Assembly: GCF_027947575.1 (NCBI RefSeq)
Contig: NZ_CP116256.1
Span: 7,998,001-8,062,000, forward strand
From: Streptomyces rubrogriseus
GTDB taxonomy: Bacteria > Actinomycetota > Actinomycetes > Streptomycetales > Streptomycetaceae
Length of the DNA: 64,000 bases
Direction: 5' to 3'
Shown: in pieces, positions 25,392 to 34,718 of the stretch
Layout of the letters: every line of letters begins with the position of its first letter
Numbering within the stretch: the stretch's first letter is position 1
Notes under the pieces: generated by a model
What the model saw: only the letters and a program-made list of their open reading frames with translations
Databases searched by the model: none
Told to the model about the DNA's origin: nothing
Translations under genes and position numbers: made by a program

Positions 25392-26323
25392 GTGATCCTC
25401 ACCGTCACTCTCAACACCGCGCTCGACATCACCTACCGCGTGCAGGGCCTCAGGCCGCACGCCTCGCACCGGGTGACCGAGGTGACCGAGCGGCCCGGCG
25501 GCAAGGGGCTGAACGTGGCCCGCGTGCTGGCGGCCCTCGGCCACGAGGTCACGGTCACCGGCTTCGCGGGCGGCACCACCGGGGCCGTCGTGCGCGAAGG
25601 GCTGACCGGCGTGCCCGGGGTGACCGACGCGCTGGTGCCGGTCGCGGGGGCGACGCGGCGGACCATCGCCGTGGTCGACGAGCGCACCGGCGACACCACC
25701 CAGCTCAACGAGCCGGGCCCGGCCGTGGCGCCCGCCGAGTGGAACGCCTTCCAGGAGGCGTACGAGGACCTGCTGGCCGGCGCAGCCGCGGTGGCGCTGT
25801 GCGGCAGCCTGCCGCCGGGCGTCCCGGTGGGCGCCTACGCCGGGCTGGTGCGGGTCGCGCGGGCCGCGGGCGTACCGGTGCTGCTGGACACGAGCGGGGA
25901 GCCGCTGCGCCGGGGCTGGCCGCCCGCCCGGACCTGATCAAGCCGAACGCCGACGAACTGGCCGAGCTGACCGGCTCGCACGAGCCGCAGCGGGCCGCGC
26001 AGGCCGCCCGGCGCCGCGGTGCCCGCTCGGTCATCGCCTCGCTCGGCCCCGAGGGGCTGCTCGCGGTGACCCCGGAGGGCCGCTGGCGTGCCGCCCCGCC
26101 GGCCCACGTGCGCGGCAACCCGACCGGCGCGGGCGACTCCGCGGTCGCCGGCCTGCTCTCCGGCCTGGTGGAGCACCTGCCCTGGCCGGACCGGCTGGCC
26201 CGCGCGGTCGCCCTGTCGGCGGCGACGGTGCTGGCGCCGGTCGCGGGCGAGTTCGACCGGGCGGCGTACGAGGAGCTGCTCGGGCGCGGGGTCGCGGTGA
26301 CGGCGGAGGCGGGCGCGGCCTGA
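25392..26323 (+). pseudogene. 1-phosphofructokinase/PfkB family hexose kinase, frameshifted
   Basis: The two halves of a normal 310-residue PfkB kinase lie in different frames. The first (from GTG 25392, VILTVTLNTALDITYRV, with PGGKGLNVARVLAALG) ends at 25937. The second resumes at LAARPDLIKPNADELAELTG and carries the catalytic signature PTGAGDSAVAGLLSG. The break is at the GGGG run 25912-25915; one more G would restore the frame and give RRGLAARPDLIK. Intact, it would phosphorylate a sugar phosphate such as fructose-1-P or tagatose-6-P. Either a real lesion or a sequencing error. Confidence 0.85.
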
Positions 26324-26372
26324 GAGCGGGCCGCGGGTGCGGGGCCCGGGTGCGGTTACCCGGGCCGACCGG

Positions 26373-27347
26373 TCACTCGGACGAGAGCGAGAGCTTGTCG
26401 AGGACCAGGTCGCACTTGTTGCCGTCGTTGCACGCCAGCTCGATGGTGTTGGTGCCCTTGGCCAGGTTCACGTTGGCCCAGGTGGTCTGCCAGCCCTTTT
26501 CCCAGTCGCCCTCGGGCGTGCCGCCGAAGTTCTTCATGTTCAGCGGGCGCGCGGAGGCCTTGCCGTTGATGACCAGGGTCGCGTCGGCGTCCTTGCCCGG
26601 GATGCCGTAGCGCACGTTCAGCCGGTAGCCGCCGGCCTTCTCGATGCCGTCGACGGTCCAGGTGACCTTCGCGCCGACCTGGTTGAAGCCCGTGACGTAG
26701 ACGCCACCGTCGGACTCCGCGCCCTCGAAGTCGGAGGCGGTCCCCATGCCGGGCGACAGCCGCAGGGCCTTCGCGTCGGTCGCGGGCAGCTCGACCTCCT
26801 CCTCGGCGCCGTCGCTCGCGGACGGGCTGGGCTCGGTGCTCTCGGACTGGGTGGGGGTCGGGTCGCCGCCCGCCTCGTTGCCGCCCTTGTCGTCGTCGGA
26901 GCCGCTGCTCGTCATGGCCACGGCGATGCCGATGACCACGGCGGCGACGACCGCCACCGCGCCGATCAGCAGGCCCTTGGTGTTCGGGCCGCGGCGTCCG
27001 CCGCCCCCGCCGTGCCCGGACGGCTGCTGCGGGCCCCCGGGACCGCCACCGCCGGGGAAGGTCTCCGGCGCGGCGTAGTGCGCGTTCGGCTGCCCGTACG
27101 CCCCCTGCGGCTGGCCGTAGGCGCCCTGCTGGGGCGGGGCGGCCTGGCCGTAGGCGGCGGTCTGGGCGCCCTGGCCCTGCGGAGCCCCGTACTGCCGTGT
27201 GCCGACGGGACGCACCCGGTTGACGGAGTTCGGGTAGCCGTAGCCACCGGACGGCGGCTGGGCCCCGTTGGCCTGCCCGTCGGCGTAGAGGTAGCCGAAG
27301 GGGTCGTCGTCCTCGGGCGTGCTCGCGCCGTTGTTGCCGGGCGTCAT
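26373..27347 (-). CDS. Membrane-anchored carbohydrate-binding (CBM35/CBM6-like) protein
   Basis: A 324-residue protein. A Gly/Gln/Tyr/Pro-rich cytoplasmic N terminus (repeats of YGQPQGA) leads to one transmembrane helix, LLIGAVAVVAAVVIGIAVAM, near residues 130-150, an acidic Ser/Thr linker, and a C-terminal beta-sandwich of about 130 residues (SDGGVYVTGFNQVGAKVTWTV, ending CDLVLDKLSLSSE) that resembles CBM35/CBM6 modules binding sugars or calcium. It should display this module outside the cell. The ligand is unknown. It converges with the kinase gene. Confidence 0.8.
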   Translation of the reverse strand: MTPGNNGASTPEDDDPFGYLYADGQANGAQPPSGGYGYPNSVNRVRPVGTRQYGAPQGQGAQTAAYGQAAPPQQGAYGQPQGAYGQPNAHYAAPETFPGGGGPGGPQQPSGHGGGGGRRGPNTKGLLIGAVAVVAAVVIGIAVAMTSSGSDDDKGGNEAGGDPTPTQSESTEPSPSASDGAEEEVELPATDAKALRLSPGMGTASDFEGAESDGGVYVTGFNQVGAKVTWTVDGIEKAGGYRLNVRYGIPGKDADATLVINGKASARPLNMKNFGGTPEGDWEKGWQTTWANVNLAKGTNTIELACNDGNKCDLVLDKLSLSSE

Positions 27348-27468
27348 CCCTAGGTCTCCTAACCAGATGCGGTGCGTGGTGCGGTACGGGTGGGTGAGAA
27401 AGCGAGCCTACCCGCTTCCACTGACCCAAACGGGTGACTCGGACCGCATCAACGCGCTGACCTGGCGA

Positions 27469-29130
27469 TCATCCGGCGCGGCGGTGCTGTTTGGGACGAG
27501 ATCGTTTCTCGACGTACATCCGTTCGTCAGCGGACTTGAGCACCTCGTCCGCCGTCATGCCGCAGTGGGCCCAGCCGATGCCGAAGCTGGCGCCCACCCG
27601 GACGGCCCGGCCCTCGGCCCGGATCGGCTGGATGATCTCGCCCCGCAGCCGTACGGCGAGGTCCTGGGCGTCGGCCCGGCCGAGCCCGTTGGCGAGGATC
27701 ACGAACTCGTCGCCGCCGAGCCGGGCCACGGTGTCGCCGTCGCGGACGCCGCCGCTGAGCCGCCGGGCGACCTCGATCAGCACGGCGTCGCCCGCGTTGT
27801 GCCCGAACCGGTCGTTGATCGACTTGAAGCCGTCCAGGTCGCAGAAGAGGACCGCGAGTCCCTTGGTGCCGTCGTCGCGCCCGTCCTCGGGGGCCACGGC
27901 GTGCACGTGGTGGTCGAAGGCGCCGTACGGCTCGGCGGCGGCGGAGAAGTCGAAGGTGTGGCCGCCGGAGTCGAACACGGCGGAGTTCCCGTAGGCGGCG
28001 TCCATGGCGTCGGCCACCGCGTGCGAGGACTGCGGGCGCTGGCAGAGCCGGGCGGCCAGCCGGGAGCGCAGCTCGGCGCTGTTCGGCAGGCCGGTGAGGG
28101 AGTCGTGGGAGGCGCGGTGGGCCAGGTGCAGCTCGCGCCGCTTGCGCTCCTCTATGTCCTCGACGTGGGTGAGCAGGAAGCGCGGTCCGTCGGCGGCGTC
28201 GGCGACGACGCTGTTGCGCAGCGAGACCCAGACGTAGGTGCCGTCGCGGCGGCCCAGGCGCAGCTCGGCCCGGCCGCCCTCGGCGGAGGTGCGCAGCAGG
28301 GTGCCGATGTCCTCGGGGTGCACGAGGTCGGAGAAGGCGTAGCGGCGCATCGACGAGGCCCGGCGGCCCAGCAGTCGGCACAGGGCGTCGTTGGTGCGCA
28401 GGATGCGGCCGTGCTGGTCGCCGCCCATCTCGGCGATGGCCATGCCGGAGGGGGCGTACTCGAAGGCCTGGCGGAAGCTCTCCTCGCTGGCCCTGAGCGC
28501 CTGCTGGTCGCGCTCCAGGCGGACCAGGGCGCGCTGCATGTTGGAGCGGAGCCGGGCGTTGCTGATCGCGATGGCGGCCTGGAACGCGTACATCTGCAAA
28601 GCCTCGCGGCCCCAGGCGCCGGGGCGGCGGCCGTTGCGCGGCCGGTCCACGGACAGGACGCCGATCAGCTCGCCGCTGTTGCCGCCGCCCTGCGGGCCCG
28701 GCGCGTACATCGGGGCGAAGAGCCGGTCCGAGGGGTGCCACTCGTCCTCGAAGCGGGGCGCGGGCCCGTCGGTGTACCACTGCGGGACGTCGTCGTCGTC
28801 GAGGACCCAGCCCTCGGTGTGGGGTATGAAGATCAGGTCGCCCCACTGCTCGCCCATGCTCAGGCGCCGGTCCCAGGACTCCCGGGAGCCCGAGCGGCCG
28901 GTGATGAGCGCCTCGGCGGCCGGGTTGCCCGCGAAGGCGGCGACGACGAGGTCGCCGTCGGGGCCGACCAGGTTGACGCACGCCAGCTCGTAGTTGAGGG
29001 CCTGGACGACGCCGTCCGCGACGGCCTGCAACGTGTCGGCCAGGCTGCGGGCCTTGTTCATGTCGGCCATGGCCTGGTGCAGCTGACGCAGGGAGGCAAG
29101 GCGGACATAGGGCTCCGAGTCGGTCTCCAT
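27469..29130 (-). CDS. cdgB: Diguanylate cyclase with GAF and PAS domains (CdgB-like)
   Basis: A 553-residue c-di-GMP synthase with no membrane segment. An N-terminal GAF-like domain (about 30-200) is followed by a PAS/PAC domain (about 215-335, ending FLLTHVEDIEERKRRELHL) and a GGDEF domain. GGDEF is intact at about residues 472-476, with the inhibitory I-site RDGD five residues earlier, so it should be active and product-inhibited. Domain order and position match S. coelicolor CdgB, which affects development. The divergent gap holds palindromes that may bind BldD. Confidence 0.92.
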   Translation of the reverse strand: METDSEPYVRLASLRQLHQAMADMNKARSLADTLQAVADGVVQALNYELACVNLVGPDGDLVVAAFAGNPAAEALITGRSGSRESWDRRLSMGEQWGDLIFIPHTEGWVLDDDDVPQWYTDGPAPRFEDEWHPSDRLFAPMYAPGPQGGGNSGELIGVLSVDRPRNGRRPGAWGREALQMYAFQAAIAISNARLRSNMQRALVRLERDQQALRASEESFRQAFEYAPSGMAIAEMGGDQHGRILRTNDALCRLLGRRASSMRRYAFSDLVHPEDIGTLLRTSAEGGRAELRLGRRDGTYVWVSLRNSVVADAADGPRFLLTHVEDIEERKRRELHLAHRASHDSLTGLPNSAELRSRLAARLCQRPQSSHAVADAMDAAYGNSAVFDSGGHTFDFSAAAEPYGAFDHHVHAVAPEDGRDDGTKGLAVLFCDLDGFKSINDRFGHNAGDAVLIEVARRLSGGVRDGDTVARLGGDEFVILANGLGRADAQDLAVRLRGEIIQPIRAEGRAVRVGASFGIGWAHCGMTADEVLKSADERMYVEKRSRPKQHRRAG

Positions 29131-29477
29131 GCTCGCCCTCCCCCCGAGACCTCGCAGTGAATCAAGGGTTCTCTTCGGCGCCTTTACTGAGGGTGCCCCG
29201 GATCGTGCTCTTGCAGGTTCCCCGCCACTGAATCACAGCGCGCTGCCCACTCGGTACACAGGGTCAACAATTACCGCCCCTTGTGACTCAAGTCACAACG
29301 AAACATGAACAATTGCGTGGGGTTTCCGGGTTTTCTGCGGGTTCCCCGCGCCTTTACCGAACGCAAAGTTTGCGGGGTATCGGCACGTCTCCTCCGCCGC
29401 CTCCTCCCGTGGTCCTAGGTCCCGGTTCGGACCGGGGCCCGATGCCCGGCCCACGCCCCGGAGATTAGCGTGACGGA
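29131..29477. other. Divergent intergenic region upstream of cdgB
   Basis: About 350 bases with no convincing gene. It contains two palindromes: TTGTGACT-CA-AGTCACAA at 29281-29298 and CGCAAA-G-TTTGCG at 29362-29374. The first has TGAC/GTCA half-sites resembling BldD boxes, but with four rather than five bases between them. Both are plausible regulator sites for cdgB. Confidence 0.55.
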
Positions 29478-30086
29478 GTGCCGAATACTCCGCCTCTCAC
29501 GTATCCCGGGTCCCCCGCGGCCCCCGCGTCCCCGTTGCCGTCGCCCGCCTCCGGGCATGCTGAGGGGGTGAGCAACGAGGAGTTCCGTGCCGCCATGTCC
29601 CGGCTGGCCTCGGGCGTGGTCCTGGTGACCGCGCAGGAGCCGCCGCTGGACCCGGACGACCCGCTGGCGCCACGCGGCGAGGACGTCGGAATGACGGCCA
29701 CCGCCTTCATGTCGGTGTCCCTGGACCCGCCGCTGGTCCTGGTCAGTCTGCGCGAGGGCTCCCGCATGGACGACCTGCTGGACGAACAGCCCCTGTGGGC
29801 CGTGTCGGTCCTCTCCGAGAGCCAGCGGCACATCGCGGGCCGCTTCGCGATGAAGGGCCGCGTCAGCGACCGCCTCCTGTTCGCGGACATCCCGTACGCG
29901 CGGGGGGAGGCGACCGGGGCGCCCCTGGCCGGCGGCGCCCTGGCGACCCTGGAGTGCCGCACCGAACAGCGGGTGCCGGCCGGCGACCACACGCTGGTGA
30001 TCGGCCGGGTCCTGACCGCCACGCTGCCGAGCGCGGACGGGGGCCCGCTGACCTACTTCCGGGGCCGGTACCGGCAGCTGGGCTGA
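29478..30086 (+). CDS. Flavin reductase-like FMN-binding protein
   Basis: A 202-residue protein (or 172 from GTG 29568, SNEEFRAAM). The core is a split-barrel flavin reductase domain: ASGVVLVTAQ, MTATAFMSVSLDPPLVLVSL, then AVSVLSESQRHIAGRFA and LVIGRVLTA near the end. Such proteins reduce FMN with NAD(P)H for a monooxygenase or bind flavin themselves. The first 30 residues are Pro/Ser/Ala-rich, making the internal start a serious alternative. No partner oxygenase is adjacent. Confidence 0.8.
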   Translation: MPNTPPLTYPGSPAAPASPLPSPASGHAEGVSNEEFRAAMSRLASGVVLVTAQEPPLDPDDPLAPRGEDVGMTATAFMSVSLDPPLVLVSLREGSRMDDLLDEQPLWAVSVLSESQRHIAGRFAMKGRVSDRLLFADIPYARGEATGAPLAGGALATLECRTEQRVPAGDHTLVIGRVLTATLPSADGGPLTYFRGRYRQLG

Positions 30087-30134
30087 GCGGTAAATCGCTC
30101 GTCCGGCGTGAGGACGCCCGCCTAGGGTGCGCGC

Positions 30135-30605
30135 ATGACGACCAGCACCGGGCCCCGACTGGAGCCGATCACTCCCGCGAACATCGAGGCCGCCCTCGCC
30201 ATCCGGGTGCGCCCCGAGCAGGAGTTCGCCGTCGACCCTGTGGTGAAGTCCCTCGCCGAGGCCTACGTCCACGGTGAGAAGGCCTGGCCGCGCCTGATCC
30301 TCGACGGCGAGCGTCCGGTCGGCTTCCTCATGGGCTTCTTCGGCGTCGACTGGTACGACGACGGCAGCGCGCTGCGCTCCGGCCTGTGGCGGCTGAACAT
30401 CGCCGCCGGGGAGCAGGGCCGGGGATACGGCCGCTTCGCCGTGGAGTCGGTGGCCGACGAGATCCGGCGCCGCGGCGGCACCGAGTGCTTCGTCACCTGG
30501 CACCCCGGCGAGCACGGTCCGGAGCACTTCTACCTGGGCCTCGGCTTCCGTCCGAACGGGGAGAAGTCCGAGGGGGAGACGGTCGGCGTGCTGGAGCTGG
30601 GCTGA
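30135..30605 (+). CDS. GNAT family N-acetyltransferase
   Basis: A 156-residue acetyltransferase. The acetyl-CoA loop is RLNIAAGEQGRGYGRFAVES near residues 90-109, followed by the second helix DEIRRRGG and the C-terminal HFYLGLGFRPNGE typical of SpeG- or diamine-acetyltransferase-like GNATs. Substrate unknown. It follows the flavin reductase gene by 48 bases and converges with the ArfB-like gene, 17 bases away. Confidence 0.85.
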   Translation: MTTSTGPRLEPITPANIEAALAIRVRPEQEFAVDPVVKSLAEAYVHGEKAWPRLILDGERPVGFLMGFFGVDWYDDGSALRSGLWRLNIAAGEQGRGYGRFAVESVADEIRRRGGTECFVTWHPGEHGPEHFYLGLGFRPNGEKSEGETVGVLELG

Positions 30606-30622
30606 GCGGCGGGCCCTCCCGG

Positions 30623-31060
30623 TCAGTCCCAGCCCCGCGCGGAGCGCCCGCGCTTGGTGTCCGAGCGCTGCTTCTTCTCCCGCAGCCGGCGTTCGTTGAT
30701 GCCGCGCGGTATGCGGGTCGGCCTGCGGGGCCTGGGCGGGGGCGCGGTGGCCTCGGCGAGGAGGGCGGCCAGGCGTACGGCGGCGGTCTCCCGGTTGCGC
30801 CACTGGGAGCGTTGCTCGGAGGCGCGGACGGTGACGACCCCGTCGGACAGGCGCCCGGCCAGCCGCTCCAGCGCCCGCTGCTTCCACACCGCGGGCAGGG
30901 CCTCGGTCCGCGCCAGGTCGAAGCGCAGCTCCACCGCCGTGTCCGTGGTGTTGACGTGCTGCCCGCCGGGCCCCGACGAGCGCGAGAAACGCCAGACCAG
31001 CTCGGCCTCGGGCAGGGAGACGGAGCCGCGGATGACATGGGGACCGGACATGCCCTCCAT
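30623..31060 (-). CDS. arfB: Peptidyl-tRNA hydrolase ArfB-like (class I release factor domain)
   Basis: A 145-residue stand-alone release-factor catalytic domain. [20 protein letters not shown] contains the GGQ motif, and the C terminus is a basic Arg/Lys tail ([15 protein letters not shown]) as in ArfB/YaeJ, which inserts into the empty mRNA channel of stalled ribosomes and hydrolyses the peptidyl-tRNA. The codon-recognition domains of RF1/RF2 are absent, as expected. ATG 31060 or 31051 may start it. The symbol is by domain architecture. Confidence 0.88.
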   Translation of the reverse strand: MEGMSGPHVIRGSVSLPEAELVWRFSRSSGPGGQHVNTTDTAVELRFDLARTEALPAVWKQRALERLAGRLSDGVVTVRASEQRSQWRNRETAAVRLAALLAEATAPPPRPRRPTRIPRGINERRLREKKQRSDTKRGRSARGWD

Positions 31061-31217
31061 GTTCCCGTCCGCGGGCGGCCCGCGTCACTCGAATATCGTG
31101 ATCCCGCTCTTGGTAAAGAAAGTAAAGAGAGGCGGAACCTTGTGGACCCCTCTCGACGTTCATGGTGGTAGCTGTAGCTTTCTTGCCGTACGTAAACGAG
31201 GGAAGGGACTCCCAACA

Positions 31218-31793
31218 ATGGCTGTAAGCCTGTCCAAGGGTGGCAACGTCTCGCTCACCAAGGAGGCTCCGGGCCTGACCGAAGTCACCGTGGGGCTCGG
31301 CTGGGACGTCCGCACCACCACCGGCACCGACTTCGACCTCGACGCCTCCGCGATCGCGGTCAACACGCAGGGCAAGGTCTACTCCGACGCCCACTTCGTC
31401 TTCTTCAACAACAAGCAGACGCCGGACAACACGATCGTCCACACCGGTGACAACCGCACCGGCGAGGGCGCCGGCGACGACGAGGCGATCAACGTCAACC
31501 TGGCGGGTCTGCCGGCCGACATCGAGAAGATCGTCTTCCCGGTCTCGATCTACGACGCCGAGAGCCGCTCGCAGAACTTCGGCCAGGTGCGCAACGCCTA
31601 CATCCGCATCCTCAACCAGGCCGGCGGCGCCGAGATCGCCCGCTACGACCTGTCCGAGGACGCGGCCACCGAGACCGCCATGGTCTTCGGCGAGCTGTAC
31701 CGCAACGGCGCCGAGTGGAAGTTCCGCGCCGTCGGCCAGGGCTACGCCTCGGGCCTGACGGGCATCGCCCAGGACTTCGGCGTGAACGTCTGA
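31218..31793 (+). CDS. terD: TerD family protein
   Basis: A 191-residue TerD-domain protein of standard length. Characteristic are [20 protein letters not shown] at the start, [20 protein letters not shown] with acidic calcium ligands, [11 protein letters not shown] and [10 protein letters not shown] near residue 90. The family is linked to tellurite and other stress resistance and to membrane-associated complexes; streptomycetes have several paralogues. ATG 31218 follows GGAAGGGACTC. It is a single gene with its own terminator. Confidence 0.93.
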   Translation: MAVSLSKGGNVSLTKEAPGLTEVTVGLGWDVRTTTGTDFDLDASAIAVNTQGKVYSDAHFVFFNNKQTPDNTIVHTGDNRTGEGAGDDEAINVNLAGLPADIEKIVFPVSIYDAESRSQNFGQVRNAYIRILNQAGGAEIARYDLSEDAATETAMVFGELYRNGAEWKFRAVGQGYASGLTGIAQDFGVNV

Positions 31794-31818
31794 GGTTCAA
31801 CCGCCCGTCGGTTCCGTA

Positions 31819-31854
31819 CGAAGGCCCCCCGGACGTCCGGCCGGGGGGCCTTCG
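31819..31854. terminator. Bidirectional terminator between terD and senR
   Basis: A perfect 14-bp inverted repeat (31819-31832 against 31841-31854, 8-base loop) stands 25 bases after the terD stop and 39 bases after the convergent response-regulator stop, so it can serve both. Confidence 0.85.
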
Positions 31855-31893
31855 GCGTCCCGTCGGACGGGCGGCCCGGGGCGGGCCGGGGCG

Positions 31894-32565
31894 TCACGGC
31901 AGCAGGCGCTGCTCCTTGGCCACGGCGACCGCGCCGGCCCGGGTGTCGACGCCGAGCTTGTCGTAGATGCGGCGCAGATGCGTCTTCACCGTGGCCTCGC
32001 TGATGAACAGGGCGCGGGCGATCTCCCGGTTGCCGAGCCCGGTGGCGAGCTGGGCCAGGATGTCGCGCTCGCGGCCGGTGAGGGCGGGGCGCGGCCTGCG
32101 CAGGTTGGCCATGACCCGGCCGGCGACCGGCCCGGACAGAGCCGTACGGCCCTGGGCGGCGGCGTGGATGGCCGCGAACAGCTCCTCGGGGCGTTCGGCC
32201 TTCAACAGGTATCCGGTCGCGCCCGCCTCGATGGCGCGGGTGATGTCGGCGTCGGTGTCGTAGGTGGTCAGGACCAGGACGTGCGGCGTCCGGGCGGGGC
32301 CGGCTCCGGTGGCGGCCGTGAGGCGGCGGGTGGTCTCCACGCCGTCGATGCCCGCGCCGAGCTGAAGGTCCATCAGGACGACGTCCGGCGTCAGCCGTGC
32401 GGCGAGCGCGAGCGCCTCCTCGCCGGTGCCCGCCTCGCCGACCACCTCGATGCCGGGTGCGCTGTCGAGCAGGGCGAGCAGCCCGGCGCGTACGACGACG
32501 TGGTCGTCGCAGACCAGGATGCGCACGGGGGTGGCGGCCGGGCGGGGGGCGGCGGGGTCGGTCAT
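31894..32565 (-). CDS. senR: NarL/LuxR family response regulator (SenR-like)
   Basis: A 223-residue response regulator. The receiver domain has ILVCDDHVVVRAG with paired Asp 20/21 and the phosphorylated Asp 66 in VLMDLQLG; Thr in VLTTYDTDADI and Lys in GYLLKAERPEEL complete the active site. The LuxR HTH is LTGRERDILAQLATGLGNRE followed by ISEATVKTHLRRIYDKLGV. ATG 32565 overlaps the kinase stop (ATGA). Synteny with an HbpS gene supports the redox-sensing SenS-SenR system known from S. reticuli. Confidence 0.9.
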   Translation of the reverse strand: MTDPAAPRPAATPVRILVCDDHVVVRAGLLALLDSAPGIEVVGEAGTGEEALALAARLTPDVVLMDLQLGAGIDGVETTRRLTAATGAGPARTPHVLVLTTYDTDADITRAIEAGATGYLLKAERPEELFAAIHAAAQGRTALSGPVAGRVMANLRRPRPALTGRERDILAQLATGLGNREIARALFISEATVKTHLRRIYDKLGVDTRAGAVAVAKEQRLLP

Positions 32566-33848
32566 CGGGGGGCCTCCTGCGGGCCGGCCGGATCTGCCGG
32601 GTCGGTTCGGGGCGGGTCCAGGGGGATCGCGGCGGACAGGGCGGTGCCCTCGCCGGGCGCGGACTCGACGGTCAGGGTGCCGCCGAGCTGGCGCAGGCGG
32701 GCGTGCATGGCGGGCAGGCCGTGGCCGCGTGTCCCGGTGGGGGCGTCGGACGGCTCGGCGGGGTCGAAGCCGTGCCCGTCGTCGGTGACGTCCAGGACGA
32801 CCTCGTCGTCGAGGAGGGTGAGGCTGAGCACGGCGGTGGACGCGCCCGCGTGCTCCCGGACGTTGGCCAGGGCGCCCTGGGCGATGCGCAGCAGGGCCGA
32901 CTGGACGCGGTCGGGCAGCGGTGGGACGCGGGCACCGTCGTCGACGTGGACGCGGACGGTGAGGTGATCGCCGGACTCCCGGGCGGCCAGGGCCCGCAGC
33001 GCCGCCGCCAGGCCGCCGCCGCGGGCGAGGTCGGCCGGGGCCAGGTCGTGGACGAAGCGGCGGGCCTCGGCCAGGTTGTGCTCGGCGACGGAGGCGGCGC
33101 CCCGGACATGGGCGCGCGCCTTGTCCTGGTCCGACTCCCAGACCCGCTCGGCGGCCTGAAGCAGCATCCGCTGGCTGGACAGGCCCTGGGCGAGACTGTC
33201 GTGGATCTCCATGGACAGCCGCTGGCGCTCCGCGAGGGTGCCCTCGCGGCGTTCGGAGGCGGCGAGTTCGCGGCGGGTGCGGATCAGGTCGTCGATCAGG
33301 GCACGCTGCCGGGCCGCCTGCCGCTCGGTGTGCAGGAACACGGCCGCGGCGATCGCGGCGACGGCGGGCGGGGCGAGCAGCAGGTTGGGGTCGAAACCTC
33401 CGGCGAGACGGAACTGCGCGGCGACGACGAACACCGTCAGGACGGTGACCAGCACCAGCGCAGCCCGGGCCGGCAGGGTGCGCAGGCCGGTGTAGAAGAG
33501 GGGCACCGCACACCAGGAGAAGCTGGGTGCGAGGACGACGAGCACCATCCACACCACGACCACGAGGCCCAGCCGGACCAGCCGTCGCCGGGCGGCCGGG
33601 GTGCCGGGACCGGACGGCCCGGGGCCGCTCAGCACCGGCCCGAGCAGGTGCAGCACCGCGAGGGTGAGGGACAGCGCGATGATCCACGGGGTGCGGGGCT
33701 CACCGGGGTGGCGCAGCAGGAAGCGGGCCAGGGCACCGCCGAGCAGCAGGAAGAACGCCACGTGCATCACGGCGCCGAGCCACCGGCTGTCCGCGTCGGC
33801 CGTGTCACCCGAGGTGTTCGAGGCGTAGGAGTCGTACGGCTTCGACAT
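32562..33848 (-). CDS. senS: Sensor histidine kinase, HisKA_3 type (SenS-like)
   Basis: A 428-residue membrane kinase. About five hydrophobic segments lie within residues 20-170, followed by a coiled segment, the phospho-acceptor box RLSMEIHDSLAQGLSSQRML (His near residue 215) and a C-terminal ATPase domain with DDGHGFDP and GTRGHGLPAMHARL. ATG 33848 is selected for its GGAGGCGGG ribosome site; longer upstream readings lack one. It pairs with the overlapping regulator. In S. reticuli the homologous kinase is modulated by the secreted haem-binding protein HbpS, whose homologue is encoded divergently here. Confidence 0.88.
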   Translation of the reverse strand: MSKPYDSYASNTSGDTADADSRWLGAVMHVAFFLLLGGALARFLLRHPGEPRTPWIIALSLTLAVLHLLGPVLSGPGPSGPGTPAARRRLVRLGLVVVVWMVLVVLAPSFSWCAVPLFYTGLRTLPARAALVLVTVLTVFVVAAQFRLAGGFDPNLLLAPPAVAAIAAAVFLHTERQAARQRALIDDLIRTRRELAASERREGTLAERQRLSMEIHDSLAQGLSSQRMLLQAAERVWESDQDKARAHVRGAASVAEHNLAEARRFVHDLAPADLARGGGLAAALRALAARESGDHLTVRVHVDDGARVPPLPDRVQSALLRIAQGALANVREHAGASTAVLSLTLLDDEVVLDVTDDGHGFDPAEPSDAPTGTRGHGLPAMHARLRQLGGTLTVESAPGEGTALSAAIPLDPPRTDPADPAGPQEAPR

Positions 33849-34099
33849 CCGGCACCCGCCTCCTCTCGCCCGTCGCGTCCGCTCCGCTCTCCTGCCAACG
33901 TGCCGCAGAAGACCGCTGAGCTGCACGAACACTCCCATGGTGCCCTCTTTGGACGCCCTGCGGGTCAACCGATCGGACGACCCCCGTGTCGCCCGTTCCG
34001 TCGCCCACGAGCAGCCGGAACGGCGACCGTGCGCCCCCGGTGCGGGTCGGAGAGTGGAGAGCACGAAGCCGACCGCCTCACCCGCAGGAGCAGACCGCC

Positions 34100-34669
34100 A
34101 TGAAGAAGACCCTCTCCCGCCGTGCCCGCATCGCCACCGGCGGTGCCGTGCTCGCCGCCGTCGCCGCCGGCACCTTCGGCACGGTGGCCGCGAACGCCTC
34201 CGCCCCCGAGGCGGCCCAGGACTCCGCGGTGTCGGCCGCCCCGGCCGCCGCGGCCGGCAAGCGCGACACCACCACCTCCACCCATCTGACGATCGACGCC
34301 GCCACCGAGGCCGCGCAGGCCGCGCTGAAGGCCGCCAAGAAGGAGGGCCAGCGGATCACGGTCGCGGTCGTCGACCGCAACGGCAACACGATCCTCACCA
34401 TGCGCGGCGACGGCGCCGGTCCGCAGTCCTACGCGTCGGCCGAGAAGAAGGCGTACACGGCCGTCTCCTGGAACGCCCCGACCAGCGAGCTGGAGGGCCG
34501 CCTGGAGAACGCCCCGAACCTGAAGGACATCCCGGGCACGCTGTTCCTGGGCGGCGGCGTCCCGGTCACCGCGGACAAGGCGCCGATCGCCGGTATCGGA
34601 GTCGCGGGCGCCCCGTCCGGCACCCTGGACGAGAAGTTCGCCCAGGCCGGGGCGGCGGCGCTGCGCTAG
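34100..34669 (+). CDS. hbpS: Secreted haem-binding protein HbpS-like (GlcG/HbpS family)
   Basis: A 189-residue exported protein. The signal (KKTLSRRARIATGG followed by a hydrophobic run to NASA, about residues 1-35) has a twin-Arg and could be Tat-type. The mature part is a GlcG/HbpS domain: LTIDAATEAAQAALKAAKKE, ITVAVVDRNGNTILTMRGDG, AEKKAYTAVSW and LFLGGGVPV. The family forms oligomers that bind haem and sense oxidative stress. It is divergent from senS, matching the known hbpS-senS-senR arrangement. Confidence 0.88.
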   Translation: MKKTLSRRARIATGGAVLAAVAAGTFGTVAANASAPEAAQDSAVSAAPAAAAGKRDTTTSTHLTIDAATEAAQAALKAAKKEGQRITVAVVDRNGNTILTMRGDGAGPQSYASAEKKAYTAVSWNAPTSELEGRLENAPNLKDIPGTLFLGGGVPVTADKAPIAGIGVAGAPSGTLDEKFAQAGAAALR

Positions 34670-34718
34670 GTGCTGTCCGGCCTGCCGCCTCCGGTCCCAA
34701 CAGCCGCTCCCAGCGGGC

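Noticed and set aside
29415..31442. A 675-codon minus-strand open frame spanning flavin reductase, GNAT and TerD regions
   Set aside because: It crosses several genes and intergenic regions and matches nothing recognisable.
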